Below are positions 54,317-57,160 of a stretch of DNA of 57,160 nucleotides, in pieces; the stretch's first letter is position 1, and each line of letters begins with the position of its first letter. The stretch covers positions 1 to 57,160 of the forward strand of contig JAFYDI010000003.1 of assembly GCA_017544835.1 (NCBI GenBank). Reading direction: 5' to 3'. The translations under genes and the position numbers were made by a program. This DNA is from Lachnospiraceae bacterium (lineage in GTDB: Bacteria > Bacillota > Clostridia > Lachnospirales > Lachnospiraceae). A model generated the notes under the pieces. It was not told the origin of the DNA and searched no databases. It was given only the letters and a program-made list of their open reading frames with translations.

Positions 54317-54775
54317 TTAATCCGACAGGTTCGTAAGCTGCCTTACGTAATCGCTGTTCTCTCTTTCGTAACTAACGATCTGTTCTTCGGAAGCATAGAC
54401 CATGCCAAGTTCTTCGATTGCTATCTTTCTGATGTAATCATAGTCAACCGCATTAACAATTTTACTATACTCATCGTCATTTGCAAGTGTCAAATTATTG
54501 AGAGTCTGTTCGTAATATGCAATATCATCAACCATTGTTGTGATATCATTCTGAAGCTTTAAGTAAGATACCAAAGAACCTGCAAGCACAGCAACAGCAA
54601 GGCCCAAGAATGCCACATACAAAAAGCCCATGCTCATTTTTCTCTGCTTCTTAAGCTCGCCTCTGTACTCTCTTAAAGGTTCGCCGGTGGGTCTTTCCTT
54701 AAGTGCCTCTCTTACGTCGATATTTCTTGCAAGATTATCTCTGTTGTAGTTGTTTCTGTAGCTGTTTCTTGCCAT
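54317..54775 (-). CDS. ftsL: FtsL-like division protein
   Basis: A 152-residue bitopic protein: a basic cytoplasmic start, one helix (about 50-73) and a short coiled coil with leucine repeats (LQNDITTMVDDIAYYEQTLNNL). AAGGAAG lies upstream of the ATG. It lies between rsmH and pbpB, the usual place for ftsL. Sequence conservation in this family is low, so gene order carries most of the weight. Confidence 0.82.
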   Translation of the reverse strand: MARNSYRNNYNRDNLARNIDVREALKERPTGEPLREYRGELKKQRKMSMGFLYVAFLGLAVAVLAGSLVSYLKLQNDITTMVDDIAYYEQTLNNLTLANDDEYSKIVNAVDYDYIRKIAIEELGMVYASEEQIVSYERENSDYVRQLTNLSD

Positions 54776-54778
54776 TTC

Positions 54779-55714
54779 TTACTTCCTTTCGAATACGCGA
54801 AGCTTCGCGCTTTTGGATCTTGAGTTAATGCTAAGTTCCTCTTGCGTGGGAACTATCGGTTTCTTGGTAATTACGGAGCCCTTTGAAACGTTACCGCATA
54901 CGCATACGGGAAAGTTCTTGGGGCAGGTGCAGGGATCTTCGTTCTTTTTAAAAGAAGTCTTTACTATCCTGTCTTCCAAAGAATGGAATGTTATAATCGA
55001 AAGCCTTCCGCCGGGATTTAAAAAATCTATCATCTCATCGAGCGAATCCCTTAACACATCCAGTTCGTGGTTACATTCGATTCTGATTGCCTGGAAGGTT
55101 CTCTTCGACGGGTGTCCGCCTTCTGCCCTCATCTTCATGGGTATTGCGGCTTTGATTATGTCGTTAAGCTCGTAAGTCGTCTCGATTGGCTTGCTTTCTC
55201 TCGCCTGCACTATATGCTTGGCAATGTTCTGAGCGAATTTGTCTTCGCCGTAGTCTCTTATGATTCTGAAAAGCTCTTTGATTGAATAGGTGTTGACTAT
55301 GTCGTAAGCCGTAAGCTTCTGACGTCTGTCCATTCTCATGTCGAGTGCCGAGTCTGTCTTGTAAGAGAAGCCTCTCTCCGCCGTATCAAGCTGATATGAG
55401 GAAACTCCGAGGTCAAGGACTATACCGTCCACTCCCCCAATGCCTTTCTCTTTAAGGATGCTCACTGCGTCCTTATAGTTAGCACGGATTGCCGTGATTC
55501 TGTCTTGATAATCTTTAAGTCGTTCTGTGGCGGCCTCGATTGCCGCTTCGTCCTGATCTATTCCGTAGAGGTGACCGCCTTTAGTAAGTTTCTTTGCTAT
55601 TTCCAAAGAATGTCCGCCGCCGCCTAAGGTTCCGTCCACATAAATTCCGTCAGGCTTAATGTTCAAGGATTCAATTGTTTCATGAAGCATTACCGAATAG
55701 TGATTAAATTCCAT
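54779..55714 (-). CDS. rsmH: 16S rRNA (cytosine-1402-N4)-methyltransferase RsmH
   Basis: Methylates C1402 in the decoding centre with [16 protein letters not shown] is the SAM loop, [11 protein letters not shown] and DRGFSY-like ([18 protein letters not shown]) follow, and [10 protein letters not shown] is near the end. Length 311 is typical. It follows mraZ by 14 bases. Confidence 0.97.
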   Translation of the reverse strand: MEFNHYSVMLHETIESLNIKPDGIYVDGTLGGGGHSLEIAKKLTKGGHLYGIDQDEAAIEAATERLKDYQDRITAIRANYKDAVSILKEKGIGGVDGIVLDLGVSSYQLDTAERGFSYKTDSALDMRMDRRQKLTAYDIVNTYSIKELFRIIRDYGEDKFAQNIAKHIVQARESKPIETTYELNDIIKAAIPMKMRAEGGHPSKRTFQAIRIECNHELDVLRDSLDEMIDFLNPGGRLSIITFHSLEDRIVKTSFKKNEDPCTCPKNFPVCVCGNVSKGSVITKKPIVPTQEELSINSRSKSAKLRVFERK

Positions 55715-55728
55715 TTAAATCCTCTTGT

Positions 55729-56154
55729 TTAAATTCCCAAAGCCGACATCTTCTCTGCAATAAGTTCCATATCGTCCACTGCAGAATTGTCTTCGTATTT
55801 GTCCTTGTCCCAGATTTCGATTCTTCCGGCAACGCCTATAAGTACTACGTCCTTATCAAGTCCTGCGAATGTTCTTAAGACCTGAGGGATAAGAATTCGT
55901 CCCTGCTTGTCTATCTCTACCGATGCTGCGCCTGCAAGCATGAATCTCTGGAACTGTCTTGCATCTTTGTTGGTAAGCGGTAAGGCACGCAGCTTTTCTT
56001 CAAACACCTGCCACTCGGAGTTGTTGTACCCAAAGAGGCATCCGTCAAGGCCTCTGGTAATGACAAACTCATTACCCAGCCCTTCCCTGAATTTAACGGG
56101 AACAATCAGTCTGCCTTTTTCATCGATTGTATGATAAAACTCTCCTTTAAACAT
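55729..56154 (-). CDS. mraZ: Transcriptional regulator MraZ
   Basis: AbrB-like DNA-binding protein that controls the dcw operon. [19 protein letters not shown] and a second copy [13 protein letters not shown] show the two AbrB-type halves. Length 141 is normal. It is the first gene of the cluster and is preceded by five GTGG boxes that overlap its promoter, so autoregulation is expected. Confidence 0.97.
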   Translation of the reverse strand: MFKGEFYHTIDEKGRLIVPVKFREGLGNEFVITRGLDGCLFGYNNSEWQVFEEKLRALPLTNKDARQFQRFMLAGAASVEIDKQGRILIPQVLRTFAGLDKDVVLIGVAGRIEIWDKDKYEDNSAVDDMELIAEKMSALGI

Positions 56155-56190
56155 TTGTGACTGATTACCTCGTTTTGGGCTTCAAATTCT

Positions 56191-56264
56191 CCACTTTCAC
56201 CCACTTAGATACCACTTTCTACCACTTACAACCACATTTTATAATAAAATACATCGGATTGCAA
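56191..56264 (-). promoter_or_regulatory. mraZ promoter with five MraZ boxes
   Basis: Minus strand TTGCAA (56259-56264), 17-base spacer, TAAAAT (56236-56241). Five GTGG boxes lie immediately downstream at 56232, 56222, 56212, 56201 and 56191 (lowest base of each), spaced 10, 10, 11 and 10 bases. MraZ is known to bind GTGG-type direct repeats of this period. Confidence 0.85.
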
Positions 56265-56322
56265 GTGTTTTCAAGTTAATTTTTCGTTGATAATACGCGG
56301 TTTTTCGGGATTTTGGAGGCAG

Positions 56323-56358
56323 CAAAAAAGCGTCCCCAAGATATTGGGAACGCTTTTT
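56323..56358 (-). terminator. Terminator after ychF
   Basis: Stem AAAAGCGTTCCCAA with TTGGGGACGCTTTT around a 4-base loop, with T runs on both sides. It works in either direction and separates ychF from the dcw promoter. Confidence 0.85.
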
Positions 56359-56435
56359 AAATCACGCACAATATTTAGTTTTTTATTAATAATTACCTAA
56401 AAACTCTGTAAAAATTCGTGAATTATTTTTTACGA

Positions 56436-57160
56436 TTAAACGTTAAATCTGAACAAAATAACGTCTCCGTCCTTAACAACGTAATCCTTACCCTCCATTC
56501 CGACAAGAGCTTTTTCTCTTGCAGCGGCAAGCGAACCCGTCTCAAGAAGGTCTTTATAGTTAACTACTTCAGCCTTAATAAAGCCTCTTTCAAAGTCAGA
56601 GTGAATCTTGCCGGCGGCCTGAGGAGCCTTGGTACCGATCTTGATGGTCCATGCACGGCACTCATCTTCTCCTGCGGTTAAGAAACTCATAAGACCGAGA
56701 ATCTTATATGAAGCTGCAATAAGCTTATCAAGGCCGGATTCCTTAAGTCCTAACTCTTCAAGGAACATCTGCTTCTCATCATCGTCCATTTCGGCAATTT
56801 CCTGCTCAATCTGGGCGCTGATTACGAATACTTCGCTTCCGTCCTTTTTGGCAAACTCTCTTACAGCCTGAACGTATTTGTTGGAGTTGCCGTCATCGGC
56901 GCAGTCCTCTTCCGCCACGTTTGCGGCATAAATAACGGGCTTTGCGGTAAGTAAGTTATAGGAAGCAAACCATTCTTTTTCATCCTCGTCGTCGGATACT
57001 TCGAAGCTTTTAGCAAGGTTGCCGGCTTCAAGATGGTCGTAAATTGACTGGGCGAAGGCTTTTTCTTTGGCATATTTCTTATCGTTGTTGGCTGCTCTTG
57101 CAACCTTGGCAATACGTCTTTCAAGAATCTCCATGTCGGAGAAAATAAGCTCAAGATTAA
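56436..57160 (-). CDS. ychF: Ribosome-binding ATPase YchF, C-terminal part
   Basis: Obg-family ATPase linked to the ribosome and oxidative stress response. The visible 241 residues include VNLELIF-like start, the coiled-coil region, KPVIYAANVAEEDC and the C-terminal TGS domain (GEDECRAWTIKIGTKAPQAAG to DVILFRFNV). The G domain lies outside the window, at the right. The tail is intact. Confidence 0.95.
   Translation of the reverse strand, partial: NLELIFSDMEILERRIAKVARAANNDKKYAKEKAFAQSIYDHLEAGNLAKSFEVSDDEDEKEWFASYNLLTAKPVIYAANVAEEDCADDGNSNKYVQAVREFAKKDGSEVFVISAQIEQEIAEMDDDEKQMFLEELGLKESGLDKLIAASYKILGLMSFLTAGEDECRAWTIKIGTKAPQAAGKIHSDFERGFIKAEVVNYKDLLETGSLAAAREKALVGMEGKDYVVKDGDVILFRFNV

Overview
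The window looks like a chromosomal segment of an anaerobic Clostridia bacterium, most likely a Lachnospiraceae (inferred from gene content, not from a marker tree). Pointers are the DUF4349, DUF3842 and DUF5688 proteins, the BadF/HgdC-type giant activase, NADP-type glutamate dehydrogenase, ECF transport, low-to-moderate GC and strong AGGAGG ribosome sites. Nearly everything is on the minus strand. Only the giant activase (7948-12177) and a GH36 alpha-galactosidase (44822-46684) are on the plus strand. No CRISPR array, insertion sequence, phage or plasmid module was seen, so this is mostly core chromosome with small accessory patches.

Layout from left to right. 1-305: the start of glyS. 424-7718: a minus-strand run read from right to left as rhomboid-like protein, sigma-70-like protein without DNA-binding parts, M16C peptidase, DUF4349 lipoprotein, era and recO. 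7948-12177: a 1409-residue 2-hydroxyacyl-CoA dehydratase activase-like protein. 12178-12673: the only gene-free stretch above 300 bp, holding a terminator and a three-copy array of GTTGACCC-type inverted repeats with an exact 74-bp period. 12674-18691: a cell-surface locus (MBOAT acyltransferase, AlgJ-like SGNH protein, CapA-like lipoprotein, lectin-like lipoprotein) behind one strong promoter. 18854-26341: udk, tdk, a secreted trypsin-like protease, a pseudouridine synthase, ligA, metA, DUF3842 and an ECF S component. 26420-30868: a tocopherol-cyclase-like protein with a small partner, gdhA, an SH3 protein and tRNA-Arg(CCG). 30948-36624: DUF5688, efp, a GT-C-like membrane protein, aroQ, aroK and a YqeG-AroE fusion. 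36718-42089: a small unknown protein and a complete oppABCDF operon. 42204-44652: nrdR, an MFS transporter and three small membrane proteins. 44822-46684: alpha-galactosidase. 46741-56154: a division and cell wall (dcw) cluster, mraZ-rsmH-ftsL-pbpB-mraY-ftsW-ftsQ-murD-ftsZ. 56436-57160: ychF, running off the window.

How the genes work together. The dcw cluster couples lipid I synthesis (MurD, MraY) to septal synthesis (FtsW, PBP2) and the Z ring, with MraZ controlling its own promoter through five GTGG boxes. The aro genes supply three consecutive shikimate-pathway steps. udk and tdk salvage nucleosides, nrdR controls ribonucleotide reductase genes, and oppABCDF imports peptides. The 12.7-18.7 kb block probably O-acylates and decorates an envelope polysaccharide.

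The least explained items are the 74-bp repeat array, the core-binding-only sigma-like protein, the tocopherol-cyclase-like gene pair, the paired small membrane proteins near 44 kb, and several promoters that carry palindromes. I saw no complete defence system. Family assignments rest on motifs read by eye, without database searches.
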